Position numbers and translations under genes: made by a program
DNA from: Hygrocybe punicea
Taxonomy: Eukaryota > Basidiomycota > Agaricomycetes > Agaricales > Hygrophoraceae
Direction of reading: 5' to 3'
Length of the DNA stretch: 64,000 nucleotides
Assembly: GCA_963556145.1 (NCBI GenBank)
Contig: OY744467.1
Span: 5,704,001-5,768,000 of the forward strand
Notes under the pieces: model-generated
The model's database searches: none
Told to the model about the DNA's origin: nothing
Seen by the model: only the letters and a program-made list of their open reading frames with translations
Shown: in pieces, positions 19,950-31,541 of the stretch
How the letters are laid out: the number at the start of each line of letters is the position of its first letter
Numbering within the stretch: position 1 is the stretch's first letter

Positions 19950-21909
19950 ACCGGATGCTTGGGAAGCGCTACTCCGTTCAAATAGCATCTGGCCTCGCTA
20001 TGATCATCTCCCTCAAAGTATGCGATATGGTTTCAATCTTGAGATACCCACCATTTCACGCACCCAAGCCCCACCCAACAAAGACTCCATCATTGAACAT
20101 AGCTCCGAATTCCAAAAAATCATATCCAAAGAGCTGTCCAAAGGCCGATACCTGGGACCCTTTTCTCAGTCAACTCTCGAGACACTCATCGGCCCCTTCC
20201 AGACGGCCCCCTTTGGCATCATACCCAAACCAGGCCGACCGAATCACTTCCGCAACGTACAAAACTATTCATTCCCTCATAAGACCTCACCAAAATTCCC
20301 GAGTCCCTCTATCAACTCCCAGATCGACTTGGACCGCTTCCCCAGCACCTGGGGGACTTTCTCAATCGTCTCCTTACTCATCTCACGCCTTCCCCCCGGC
20401 TCTCAGGCAGCCACGAGAGACGTGGCAGAGGCATACCGGACGATCCCCCTGCACCCCTCCCAATGGCCAGGTGCCGTCGTCCGACTCGCTGCCGACGAAT
20501 TCTGCATCGACACCGCCACCTGCTTCGGGGTTGCACCATCAGCCGGAGTGTATGGCTCCGTCAGCGATGCAGGCACCGAGCTATTCCGCTGCCATGGGAT
20601 GGCACCTCTCTCCAAATGGGTCGACGACCACATCTTCTTCCGGATCCTTCGAGAATGCCTCCACGAATACAACATGCGCCGCAGAGACTGGCACGCCGAC
20701 ATTGCCCCCCGTGGCCGACATCACGATGGTGGGCGCCTCTGGTTTGGTGGCAGAGTTTTCCCCGATGGCACGCTGGAAGAATTCGACGAAGATTGCTCTT
20801 CCCCTTGCCTCGACTTATCATCGCACTCACCCCGCTCCTCTGAGGACCAACGCTTCGCCTACAACTTCGACGACATTGACCGTCTATCCGACCAGCTGGG
20901 TATCCCCTGGGAGAAATCCAAGGACCTGCCCTTCGCTTCAACCACGACATTCATTGGCCTGGATTGGAATCTGGAAACACTCATGGTCTCCCTTCCACCA
21001 AAGAAGAAGGCCAAATACCTCACGTCAATCCATGAATGGGAATGCTCGCCTACCCACATCCTCGGCGATGTACAAAAAATCTACGGAAAGCTCCTTCACG
21101 CATCCCTGGTGGTCCCTCCAGGCCGCGCCTACCTCACCGGCCTGGAGAACATGCTTGGCATCTATGGTGACCGTCCTCTCATGCCACGCCATGCTGACCA
21201 GTCGATCCGTGGAGACCTGCAATGGTGGCGTGCCAAGCTGGCCCAACCCTTCCTTGGCCGGACAATCCCAAGCCCTGTCCACCTCACAAACCTCGACGCC
21301 TTCTCAGATGCCAGTTCGGGCATTGGCATCGGAATCGTCGTTGCTGGCCGCTGGCGCGCTTGGCGCCTCATTCCAGGATGGAAGACCCTTGATGGTAAAC
21401 GCGACATCGGCTGGGCAGAGGCCCTGGGATTCGAACTCCTCATTCGATCAGTCGCCCGGTCTGCGACAACTGGCCAGCATTTTGAATTATTCGGGGACAA
21501 CATGGGAGTCGTTGAAGGCTGGCCAAATGGCCGCAGCAGGAATGCAGCCATCAACGACATCTTTAAACGCATCCACAACTTCATCGAGTCTTGTGACTCC
21601 ATTATCTCGATCCATGCAACCTACATCCCCAGCAAATCCAACCCAGCCGATGGCCCCTCCCGGGGCATATATCCTCCGTACCACCTCCTCTTACCCCCCG
21701 TCGAAATACCCGCCGGTCTCGACCGGTTCATCATTGATGCGACCCTACCATATTCAGACACTGAGCTCAAGCTGCTCCGAGAGGGCCGATACCCCAAAGC
21801 AACCGCAAAACTCATTGCAAATTCTCTCAGGAATCCTGGTCCCCCACACAAACAGCCCACCGACTTTGAGACTGATATACGAGCCCTCCGAAGCCAATGG
21901 TCTGGTTGA
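19564..21909 (+). CDS. Reverse transcriptase - RNase H of a DIRS-like element
   Basis: Open frame of 781 codons; the true start is uncertain because the first part overlaps gag in another frame and conserved sequence begins near nt 19960. RT motifs: FGIIPKPG, motif A ATRDVAEAYRTIPL, and the catalytic WVDDHIFF in which VDD replaces the retroviral YxDD. The RNase H domain follows: DAFSDASSG, WAEALGFELL, GDNMGVV and NPADGPSRG supply the expected acidic residues. The frame has no internal stop, so the element was recently coding. Copies RNA to DNA in the nucleus; DIRS elements lack integrase and rely on the recombinase gene that follows, whose frame overlaps the end of this one. Confidence 0.9.
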   Translation: MLAGGLGLHPGLATAEDVRKRSRIFGQAQAVGATLPAPYAWVATPTELWNAPQRIPGMDSTSHSHSASTSPSYSAMAAPSVSTSNAWPAAPAPATTIVTSAPDVVIPLTAHKAVLERRLGRHQALTPYKPDAWEALLRSNSIWPRYDHLPQSMRYGFNLEIPTISRTQAPPNKDSIIEHSSEFQKIISKELSKGRYLGPFSQSTLETLIGPFQTAPFGIIPKPGRPNHFRNVQNYSFPHKTSPKFPSPSINSQIDLDRFPSTWGTFSIVSLLISRLPPGSQAATRDVAEAYRTIPLHPSQWPGAVVRLAADEFCIDTATCFGVAPSAGVYGSVSDAGTELFRCHGMAPLSKWVDDHIFFRILRECLHEYNMRRRDWHADIAPRGRHHDGGRLWFGGRVFPDGTLEEFDEDCSSPCLDLSSHSPRSSEDQRFAYNFDDIDRLSDQLGIPWEKSKDLPFASTTTFIGLDWNLETLMVSLPPKKKAKYLTSIHEWECSPTHILGDVQKIYGKLLHASLVVPPGRAYLTGLENMLGIYGDRPLMPRHADQSIRGDLQWWRAKLAQPFLGRTIPSPVHLTNLDAFSDASSGIGIGIVVAGRWRAWRLIPGWKTLDGKRDIGWAEALGFELLIRSVARSATTGQHFELFGDNMGVVEGWPNGRSRNAAINDIFKRIHNFIESCDSIISIHATYIPSKSNPADGPSRGIYPPYHLLLPPVEIPAGLDRFIIDATLPYSDTELKLLREGRYPKATAKLIANSLRNPGPPHKQPTDFETDIRALRSQWSG

Positions 21910-24400
21910 TCCACCCTTCAATCCCCCCCCGGCCCCAGTTCCTTCTAGGCCACAACCATATCGACTCGGATTGGCCCCTCTTGACTCACCGCTTCGTCCC
22001 CACTGCCTTGCCCGCGACCGTCTGCGGCTATGGGTACCAGCTCGAACACGTACGGCATATGATGCTAACGGACACACCCTCCACATCACCGACGCTGACC
22101 TAGACCGAATCCTAGAGGTCATCGGTGTATCCTGGGCTCAAGGCACTCGGGCTGGATACGGTGCAGGACTTCTCGCATTTCACCGGTTCTGTGATCTCCG
22201 CAGCATCCCTGAACCTCAACGATGTCCAGCCGGGCCTGTCCTAGTCCTCGCCTTCATCGCCAACTGCGCCGGAGCTTACTCCGGAAAGACGCTGGCTAAT
22301 TATGTCTTCGCTGTCCGTGCATGGCACATTCTCCATGGCCAGCCATGGTCCGCCAATCACCCAGAGATAAAAGCGGCCCTCGATGGCGCCATTTCCCTCA
22401 CTCCCCCCACATCCATTCGTGCGAAGTAGTGTTGGGGAAGTTCGGTTTGGTCCGGTTTGGGGCCTTTTTGCCCAAACCGGAAACCGAATGGTCCGGTTTT
22501 CCACCCAAAGTCCCCAAACCAGACCGAAACCGATGCAAACGGTTTGCATCGGTTCGGTTTCGGTCCAAACGCGGTCTGAACCGCGGACCGCTAGTGCTCA
22601 GTGCCCCTGCACCATTCTGACCTTGCAACAGTGCTGCGCACGTCAATTGACGTGGCCAGCCTGTTTGCGAGGTGAGATTGGGGTGCTGGGGTGCTGGCAC
22701 ACCCTGCGCCGGCATTGAGCCGCACGCGGGCTTCTCCATGGGTGTCCCGACGCGTCACACGCGTTGTACATGCGATGTGGGTTAACCGCGTTGGCCGTTT
22801 TCGGTGGACGCGTGATGGTGGTGGTGGTGGTGGTGGTGGTGGTGCCCCACGCGTCATACGCGTTGTGCACGCGACGACGGCTGGGCCGCTTTGGTTGTTT
22901 TCGGCGGACGCGTGGTGGTGGTGGCATAGGAGCCTCTTCGCGAGGGTGTCCGGACGCGTCATACGCGTTGTACACATGACGACGGCCGGGTTGACCCCGC
23001 GTTGGCCTTCCTCGGTGGTGTTAGTGTTGCGTGGTGGTGGTGGTACGGTGCCGCGTTCTATAATGGACGAATAAATCAGTGAAAAAATGAATAAAGGTAC
23101 ATACCACGAAGGAGCGGGGTGGATGCACCACCCCTGCTGCTCTTCCACCTTGTTGACTCCACCCCATTCACGTACGTTTGGCGCGCGTTTTGAACGCGTT
23201 TGGCGTGGCGCTGGGGGTGGGCCGTGGGCGTTGCTGTGGGCGCGTCCGGCGTGGCGTTGACGGTGGTTGTAACCGTCGCCGTTGTCGTTGCCGTTGTCGT
23301 TGTCGTTGTCGTGGTGGTGGTGGTGGTGGTGGTGGTGGCCGTGGTGCATCAACCTGTAATTTGTAAATGCGTTAGTTAAGTTCGAATAAATAAAAATAAA
23401 AAACATACGCGGGCGGCAGGGAGTACCCCGCCGCCCGTTTTGTCGACCTCGGGTGCTCCATCGTCTTCGTTTGGCGTATATCGGGGGTGTTGTTGGTGGG
23501 GTTGGTGACTTTGGGTGACTTTCGAAGTCAGCCATGTAGCCGACTTTGGACTGTCGGTTTGCGGTTCAAACTGAGTTTGAAACCGTTTCGGCCCGCGGCC
23601 AAATCTCCAAACCAGAGACTGAACGGTTCGGTCTCAGCCGAAATTTCCCAAACCGAAACCGAAACCGGCGGTTTCGGTTCGGTCTAAACCGGGTTTGGGT
23701 CGGTCTGAGACCGAACTTCCCCAACACTAGTGCGAAGAGAGAACCCATCACCACCGAATTCCTAGCAATGGCCAAGGATAAACTGGACCTAACGCTCCCT
23801 TTCGATGCCGCCTTCTATGCTTGCCTTACGACCGCCTTTTATTCTGTATCTCGGCTTGGTGAACTTACCGTTCCCACTTTAAAAGCCTTCAATCCTAACC
23901 TACATGTCAAACGCTCTGACATGACGTGGCGGAAAGATCGCAACAATCTCAAAGTATCAGTCTTCCACATCCCAGTCACCAAGACTTCACGAGAAGGTGA
24001 GGATATATACTGGTCAACACAACCAGGCCCATCGGATCCAGAGGCCGCCATCAATAACCACTTCGCCATCAACAACCCATCCCCAGCTGATCCTTTATTC
24101 GCATGGCGCCACCCTCAAGGACTCCGACCTCTCACGCGATCAGCTTTCATATCACGGCTGAAGGATATCAGCAAAGCACTGAAAATACCTCCCTTTCAGG
24201 GACATGGGATCCGTATTGGAGCCACACTTGAACTCCTACTACGAGGCGTTCCCTTCGAGGTGGTAAAAACCATTGGTCGCTGGACCTCCGGCGCATTCCT
24301 AACATACCTACGCCAACACGCAGTAGTCATGGCCCCATATATGCAGGGAACGCCAATCCTGGAACCCTTCCTCCGCTATGCAATGCCACCTCCCCGCTAA
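21907..24400 (+). pseudogene. Tyrosine recombinase of the retrotransposon, interrupted by a hAT-type insertion
   Basis: N-terminal part lies in the frame ending at 22429, where the stop TAG is simply the first three bases of the inserted element. The C-terminal part resumes after 23737 and ends in TAA at 24400. Removing 22427-23729 plus one 8-bp duplication joins the two parts in frame without loss. Catalytic residues of the family are present: Arg in SRLGEL, HGIRIG (HxxR), GRW and Tyr in LTYLRQH. No ATG is seen at the start, so expression probably depends on the upstream RT frame. In the intact element this enzyme inserts circular DNA copies. Confidence 0.8.
22427..23729. mobile_element. Non-autonomous hAT-type element D
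   Basis: Terminal inverted repeats TAGTGTTGGGGAAGTTCGG, with the exact 8-bp duplication GTGCGAAG at 22419-22426 and 23730-23737. Subterminal GGTTTGG/CGGTTT motifs recur, and CACGTCAATTGACGTG lies at 22639-22654, the same palindrome and distance from the end as in element A. Minus strand shows two intron-like segments, 23354-23408 (GTATGT, CTAAC branch, TACAG) and 23058-23104 (GTATGT, CTGAT branch, TATAG), enclosing a 249-nt His-rich block. (GGT)n runs at about 22817-22844 and 23309-23340. Confidence 0.9.
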
Positions 24401-25526
24401 ACTGTGAGTAACTCACCCATCTCCTAATCATTGGGAGTCCACTTCGCTTAACGCGTCGCTGGGCTCCTAACATCTGGGAGTCGCAGCTCATTCGACTTCT
24501 CGATTAGGACTGGACACTGTTTTCGAGTTTGAAAAAACCCCTTCCTGTTTTTTCCCCCAAAAACTGAGTTTCTCGCTATACCACAGATTTGTTTCTCGTA
24601 ACCACTTCCGAAACAAATTCCTTCTGCCAGAAACTTTGCCTGCACGGACATAGACTGTTTGGCGTGTGCGGCACTATGGCTCTTGCATAATTATTCTAGA
24701 TTGTAATTTGTGTCTAACGTATAAGTTCCAGTACACTCAACTCTCTGAATGGTGAGCCACCAACGCCGATGGATACCTCATAAAAAATGGCGACTTGGGG
24801 ATGTCAAGTTGACTGGGTGCAAACTTGTTAACGCAGTGGCTGCAATCTCTTCTCTAGGCAGTGCAGAACCATGATGCCTCCAGTTGCTCGATCACTATGA
24901 TATTGATCTCGATGACTTGCATGGCCTGCTTCTAGGTTTGTACTCTTCCATGAAACACATCCTTGGAATGAGGTTTATTTTTCGGGTGATCCTTGTAGAC
25001 AAAGGACCCACGTAAAATACCCCAACATCACGAGTTGGTGGGCAAAGACATGCCAACCTTTGACATTCACCACACTCGCATTCCGGCCTCTGTTCAAAGA
25101 TATAATCGGCGATCTTCAAGTCGTCATGAAACAGTATGGAGCCTGCTCGTCATAAGAACGTGCAAACTAGGTGACAGTTTCTTCATGTGGAGCGGGTTAT
25201 GTGTATAAGAAGGGTCCGTTTCGGCGAGCGTGCGCGCACTGTCAAAACAGCGGATAGCAGCATGGTTCGTAACAATAAGAGTCACGGCCAAAAGCATTGA
25301 TGCTTAACATAACACTGGCAAAGGTCCTTCTCTCCTCAAAGACGAATTTTCGCTTCGTTCCCCGATGTTCTTTCTCCTCGCCCAGACCCCACCAAGGACC
25401 GGGATCCTCGTTCACGAGTTACATTGCCAATTCCGCAAATTTGACATGCCTTCCAATTCGATTTCGTGTTATGAGGTAGCGCAGGACCATGCCGCATGAC
25501 CACAGACCGGCACGGATAGGGCTGTA
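24401..25526. other. 3' flank of the retrotransposon and unassigned sequence
   Basis: Two GGGAGTC-containing segments (24432, 24476) may belong to the terminal repeat of the retrotransposon. No gene could be assembled between here and the kinase relic. Confidence 0.35.
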
Positions 25527-25787
25527 TTGTCGTCACCTTCCATTCTTCCGCTCGACTCGTTTGAACCTGGACAGGGACATCTCGTTATATTTCCCGAAGG
25601 AAACCGTCTTGACAGCGGGCACGACTTCTGTGACTTTGGCGGCTCGGTCACGGACTTGGTGCATCAGTTGGTAGAAGGTGTTGCAATCCTTGACCAACAT
25701 GGCATTGCCCACCTTGATATCAATCCGCAACATGTCATCGTCGGTGAAGGCCGTCAGTTGTGTGTCTTGAATCTGAAAATTCAATAA
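25527..25787 (+). pseudogene. Protein-kinase-like relic
   Basis: An 86-codon frame contains LVEGVAILDQHGIAHLDINP, which matches the alpha-E helix and catalytic loop of protein kinases (HxDxxP). The DFG region that should follow is degenerate and a stop comes soon after. No intact N-lobe upstream. Probably a decayed fungal kinase gene. Confidence 0.5.
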
Positions 25788-25989
25788 TTGATTGGTGTGG
25801 CATGCCCGATTGGATGGCACCTAAGATTGGCAAGAGGAATGGGCCTGTGATAGACGGAGACGTGAACGAGTGGAGATGCTGAAGAATGTGGAGTTCGTGG
25901 GAATCAACTTTATACAACTGCCATCTCCCGGAAGTGGCGGCCATGGCACATTGTGGAAGGCAGCTTGCATACCCCCCCCATGAGCATTG

Positions 25990-26330
25990 TTATCAGAACA
26001 GAACGTCTAATGACACACCTTGTTCAATGGTTCCCAGTTATCGTCATCCGTGCTGTCAGACTGTACTTCATAACCTGCATTGGTACGTGTGCTGGTAACC
26101 TCGGCTGGAATCTGGAGATGCGACCTAAATCCTTCGCGAAAACATGTCGCTTTATACATTGAAGCCCTTCTTGTAGATGAGATCCTTCAGGTCCAGCACG
26201 TTGTCGTTGACAGGCGCCTGAACCAGAAAAACAGTGGAACCGCCTCCAATGAGACAGAGTACAAGTTGTGGTCCAAGCTATGTCGGGGCGTAGTGTCCAG
26301 CGAACTCAGACTTATCAATTGAGCTAGAGC
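25990..26330 (-). pseudogene. Crinkler-type N-terminal domain relic
   Basis: Reading the minus strand from about 26330, the frame gives CLIGGGSTVFLVQAPVND then LDLKDLIYKKG, the ubiquitin-like beginning of Crinkler-family proteins; in a second frame it continues TSTRTNAGYEVQSDSTDDDN with a plausible splice donor after NKV. The two parts are joined only by a frameshift and stops surround them, so it is a relic. Crinkler assignment is by remembered pattern and is moderate. Its C-terminal half is not recognisable. Confidence 0.4.
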
Positions 26331-26599
26331 CGCAGGAGAGACTTCGCAGAGAAATAGGGAAATACAGGCATTGTTGTCGTGGCGAGAAGAATTGGCAGGT
26401 GAAATGCTAGGCGGAAGTTGTGTTGACATTGCCCCAGTCAACGCTCAGGCTAGAAACTGGAAAGTCGTCAAGATGGTGAAGAAGCAGATAAGTTTTATGG
26501 CGCTCCAACATCCACTCAATAATAAGCGGAAGCATATAAGGCTAGCCTGTTCCTCGCCTCCGATTCGTGCGCCGGGATCGAAAGCCACCGACTTCAGTA

Positions 26600-28290
26600 C
26601 GAGTATCAGTAACGGAGCTTGTCAGTAACTCCTTCTCCTTCTGACTGGATCATTCTAGGGTGATCCTCTGGAGTAAAAACGGTACCTGTGAGGGTATGAT
26701 TCTCCTTTACACGATACGCGCGGATGGATTTCATTGTGCACCACATACCGTGCGACGCGACTCCGACTCTTCATTGTTGGTGGATTTCATTGAGAAGATT
26801 ATGGATTGGTCGAGCAGGACCCTAAGCAACTCGACGGCGAGAATGTTACAGGGTCGTCAGCGTAACTTTGAATAGCATAACCTTGAATAGTTCGCCAAAG
26901 ACCTTGTTTGGTTTTATGTATGATTCAGCACAGGGTGTGAAATTTTTACAGCCAATAGTATACACAACGCATCGATATAGATGCAATACACTTCATCAGC
27001 AGCCTTGTTAATAACGCAGATTCGACTAATTCCAACTATCGAGCATAATGGTGTCGGCAACACGAGCAACATCGACGACACAGGCCTATACAACGTTCTC
27101 ATTCCTAGAAAACACTCAATAACGAGTACTGAAATAAAGACAAACCACCAGATTTACCTGTTGCTCGACCAACATGGGTTCGGCGTGGAGTTTGTCCTAC
27201 GTTCCATTAGTGCCAATGCAACAACAATGTTAAGCACAAGCACTCACAACATCCGTGCCGTCAATGTGTGCGTGAGGCTCGGTCCAGTCGGCTCCAGTAA
27301 TAGAACTCTCATCTGGGTTGGTTACGCAAACAACCCCGGGAGGAGGACTTGCCTGTGAAACTGCGCGGCCGCACATTTGAAGTCCCGAGGGACTAAACGA
27401 GATAAGGAACCGGACGGGTGAGTTCAGCTCAGCCCGAACAGACTTGGGGAGCATGTGTCCCGCAAAGGAGCAGCATTGGTTTGCTGGAATGTTACGGCAA
27501 GTGAGGATAATGTTGCCCGTGCAACGCGGGCCAGAATATCCGGTGATGTCTACTGCTCGAGAGAATGGCACAAGCAATGATGCGATGAGCAGCATCCTCA
27601 TCAGAAAAGACTGAACATAGGTGCTTCGAGGCATGATTGACAGATGCAAGTGTGGCGATATGCGGGGCTGGGAGCTTCAAGTTGCGCGAGTTCGGAGGAC
27701 AGACAACAGCAGGAGGGCACAAAGTAGGAGGGCACAATATTTGTGAGCATCATTGACGACTCAAAAGAACAGAGAAGGCAGGACTTACGAATCGGACAAG
27801 CACAGAAGTGTGGGAGTCACTTTCTGGTCAGAATCGACTTCTTATACTCCCCGGATGCCTATCACATCCTATCAGCGCTATCTGCTGTGACGTGTGAACG
27901 TGTGGGAGCGACCAGTACCGTCTCGTCGATATAATGAAGGTTTGACTGATACTTTGGCAACAATAATTCTCCTTCTGATTAGATCATATTACGTTCCTGC
28001 GGAGAAAAGTGTCACCGTTACCTGTGAGAGCAGGATTCTCCTTGACAAGTTCCGAACTCGAGTCGGAAATATAGCAGACGTAAGTTATTTCGTTGGGCAT
28101 TCTTCGACCAACGGCGGTGCTCACTGCTCAGACCAGAGTCAGGTATGCTTGAGTGCACCACCTCTCCACGATTGCCCGTCTGTTTTACCAAGGAGATAAG
28201 TTTGGATTGGTCGGGAAGGACCCTAAGCAAATCGACAGCGAGCATGTTAGGGTCTTGTGCTGTCAAATTTTACCTTTGTTCGGTTGTGTT
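26600..28290. repeat. Duplicated segment of a decayed gene, two diverged copies
   Basis: About 26600-26880 and 27935-28290 share stretches in the same order: CTCCTTCTGA, CCTGTGAG, GATTCTCCTT, TGGATTGGTCG, GGACCCTAAGCAA and CGACGGCGAGAATGTTA-like sequence. Neither copy keeps an open frame. The copies flank the small secreted protein gene at 27230-27601, so a larger tandem duplication is possible. Confidence 0.55.
27230..27601 (-). CDS. Small secreted cysteine-containing protein (C-terminus uncertain)
   Basis: Starting at the ATG at 27601, the protein begins with a clear signal peptide (MRMLLIASLLVPFSRA) followed by VDITGYSGPRCTGN, TCRNIPANQCCSFAG and later CGRAVS and VVCVTNP, a pattern of spaced cysteines common in small secreted proteins of Agaricomycetes. 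Upstream in-frame ATGs at 27649 and 27631 would bury the signal peptide. The frame runs to a stop at 27230, but a good donor (GTGAGT at 27251) and later acceptors suggest one more exon downstream. Function unknown; it lies among decayed genes and may be decaying itself. Confidence 0.6.
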   Translation of the reverse strand: MRMLLIASLLVPFSRAVDITGYSGPRCTGNIILTCRNIPANQCCSFAGHMLPKSVRAELNSPVRFLISFSPSGLQMCGRAVSQASPPPGVVCVTNPDESSITGADWTEPHAHIDGTDVVSACA

Positions 28291-28878
28291 ATGCATTCTT
28301 TTACAGCTAAGTTACGTGGTCCTGCCAATTCAAGCTCGTCCTTCCGTCGAGGTTCTGCCGTTCACAAGCGAGATCGGATGACCGTTGTTGTGCTGACCTT
28401 ATGATATTCTGGAGTTCATGAGCTTAAGATAGACCGTTCAGATCAGGGTGCCTCCTGCAATTGCAGTTCATTGTCGAGCATCGGTGGCGGCCCATCCTGA
28501 AAACTCAAGTACTGCTGGTCGCCCATCTCATGGATACATACCGGAAAGGGCTAAGTGAGAGGGTAGCAGCATGGGCTGTAAAGAAGCAGAAGGGTCACCG
28601 CACCGTTTCGCAGCTAGTCAATTCGTGCAAAAATCAAATTACCTAGGCTTGCAGGTCTTATCAGCTTAGTCACTCATCTATGGAAACCGGGACTGACCTG
28701 CTCAAAAACCGTGACACAATGTGTGATAGCCGAAGGTGATAGTGTAAGGACCCCGTGTACTTTTTCTTTATCAATGTACATAATGTCTATTACTATATTC
28801 ACAAGTCTCTTTTTGTAGTTGCAAGGTCATGATTCTAATATACATGGTGAAATTCTCAAGAGCATTGTGAATAGTTTA

Positions 28879-29518
28879 CAGCTGTTTTCAGCGAGTATTG
28901 GAAACACGATTTCTAAATGGTGGCTGTGCATTTCTGAATAAGGAAGCTGCCGAGAACCCGAGGTTTGATGAGTATATTACATAAGATAGATGTCATCCAT
29001 ATATGGCTACACCACATGACTTAGCGTGACAGACAGTAAAATGACAATAGATAATGGTTAAGGACAATAGAAAAAAAGGTGTTGCAGAGAAAGATTTAGA
29101 GGGCACTTCAAAAGGGGTTGTTGTATTTAAAACCATGATTTTCTATCAGGTGAAGGAGGAGGTTGGTAGTTTAATCAGGAGAAGCTGGTGTGATGCTTTG
29201 TGACGTGCTGTGTAACATTGGAACTGAATGCTTATCTCCTCCTTCATCTCATAGAAAATCATGGTTTTAAATACACCAACCCCTTTTGAAGTGCCCTCTA
29301 AATCTTTCTCTGCAACACCTTTTTTTCTATTGTCCTTAACCATTATCTATTGTCATTTTACTGTCTGTCATGCTAAGTCATGTGGTGTAGCCATATATGG
29401 ATGACATCTATCTTATGTAATATACTCATCAAACCTCGGGTTCTCGGCAGCTTCCTTATTCAGAAATGCACAGCCACCATTTAGAAATCGTGTTTCCAAT
29501 ACTCGCTGAAAACGGCTG
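28879..29518. mobile_element. Long palindromic element H4, nested in the left end of element J
   Basis: Arms of exactly 268 bp (28879-29146 and 29251-29518), ends CAGCTGTTTTCAGCGAG, flanked by TA at 28877-28878 and 29519-29520. The undisturbed right terminal repeat of J shows the empty site AGTTTAACT, confirming duplication of a single TA. Confidence 0.9.
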
Positions 29519-30494
29519 TAACTGCATTGGCACATAAGTTTATGGATGTGCTACTTTTCAGTAATTGGGATATGATGAAAGAATGGGGAAAGGGCCAGAA
29601 GGCACAGGAATGGCTAAGAAAGGGTTGTAAGGGGCAGGAAGGTGTAAGAGGGAGTTAAGAAGGACTTGGTTAGGGTGTGAAAGGTGCAGGAGAGTGTGAG
29701 AGAACTTGGGGAGGTTTAGAGGGCTCAGGGGAGGACAGGGAGGACCTGGAGGAGGCCAGAGTGTAGGGAAGAGCAGGAGGTGGGCTCAGGTGAGTTGGGA
29801 TGGGTGACTGGAGTGGTGCAGGATGTTTGTCAGCAAATACTATTATGCACACATTACTCACTGTTACATATCCCTCCACTGTTTGCCTTACACATCCGCA
29901 TCACACAATGTGATGATAATGAGGAGAGTATTGTCAAGAGTGAGGAGAACCACTTGAAGAGGACAACAAGTCACATCACAGTGTGTTCCACATTTGACAA
30001 TTTGACAGTCTGGGATTTCATTGTCCTATGCCACTTTCTCACCAATTTCAACCTCCACTACTTGTACATTATGCTTTCCAACACCTCCTGCACTTCTTTC
30101 CTGGAATGTATGTCTTGCTCATACACTTTACAGCTATACTTCCCCCACCCCTCAAGTCAGCTGTTGTTCATGATGGACAGGACCATTCATTATTCATGAG
30201 AAGTATTATGAAAGTGCAAGCTGCAAGTTTACCTTTCACACCTGTTTTTGCAGCCTCAGTAACTAATGAGCTCCCCACAGATTGTTTGCAACTCCACTAC
30301 TCTGCCCTTCCCTTCTCTATGCCTTGTGTCCTCACACACACCCTTCCCATGCACTCCCATACCCCATGCACCCTCCCCCACAAGGACTATCATGGGTATG
30401 CTGACACCTGAATGACCTGCAGGTCAGTGAGGGGTTGGGTGCAATGGGTGTACATAGGTATGGGGTGGTGTGTGGGTGCCAACACATTGGTGTC

Positions 30495-31030
30495 TCCCCA
30501 CCCTTTCATGATGTAGAGGCTCTGGACTGTCTGGACTCATATCCTCTTCATGTCCCACATCGTTCCCATCCACTTCCACTCCAATATCATTGATTCCACT
30601 CCTTTCCACCGATTCCACTCTGGATTCCACCTCTGAAATTGTTCCTACCCATGATGTGATGTTCCTAATGACTTAGAATCAGTACATATATACTTGTACA
30701 TCACATATCTTCATTTCCCATCTCTCAGTACATAGGTCTCTTCTCCTATCTACCTCCCCACTTCACCGCTATCAGTTACTTCCTTTGCTTATAGTATACA
30801 GCACAGGATTCTCTCCAGTAGTATAAAAGTTGTACTTTTACACTACAAAATATAGCTTATTACCACACTTCAGATCTACCCTCATTGTATCTCCCATATT
30901 CCTCTTCATCTTCCCCCTACACTTCCCCTCTGTTCCAGAGCCCCCAGATCTTGGTTGGATTAATTACGACAACCTATACAAGACCTAAGACTCCTCAGAT
31001 CACTTTCTAGCTGGTCACCCTTACTGTAGA
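30495..31030 (-). repeat. Dispersed repeat family G, copy 2
   Basis: Reverse-complement match to 9121-9554 plus 11204-11330, continuous here. Lies inside element J. Confidence 0.6.
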
Positions 31031-31541
31031 TTCCTATCCAGGTCTACACTGACACTCGCCATCACATAATTACATAACGGGTTCCACAGGTGCAAGTCAG
31101 GGTCACCAACTGGCCACCCACTGCCACACCACACCCTTATGATGATGGTAACAGGTCACAACCACCAACAAGAAAGCAGTGCAAACCAAACCAAACAGGC
31201 ATTGAGGGTGATGATTGCAACTGCCATGACCACAACCAAACCCACAACCACAACCACAATGACTGCAATGGTGACCACACCAACAACAGTTACAGTACAA
31301 TGGCAAAAAGGGTTGGAGGTGTGGTGTGCCTGCACTCCAACCCAGGTACATTTTATTTTTCTTCAACATAGATCTCTCACCTCCCCCCAGATACCGCTCA
31401 AGATTACCTCATGAATACAGAACACATCAAATGTGCTTTCAAGGTGATGGCAATGAGGGTAACAAAGAGGCACCAGAACTGCAGCACCAGTGCTTCCCTG
31501 TGCAATCCAACCCCCTGAACCTCTCACAACCCCTCTGTCCT

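Larger units (their letters stand above)
18322..24400 (+). mobile_element. DIRS/Ngaro-like tyrosine-recombinase retrotransposon (borders not resolved)
   Basis: Order gag-like gene, overlapping reverse transcriptase-RNase H frame, then tyrosine recombinase in another frame is the architecture of DIRS-type elements. No integrase or protease domain is present. Coordinates given are those of the coding block; terminal repeats (inverted for DIRS, split direct for Ngaro) were not located by eye. A 1303-bp hAT-type element is inserted in the recombinase gene. Confidence 0.85.

Noticed and set aside
22591..23535. Long 314-codon minus-strand frame in element D as a single-exon gene
   Set aside because: It reads through two intron-like segments and consists of His/Asp/Asn/Pro low-complexity sequence inside a MITE; no domain.
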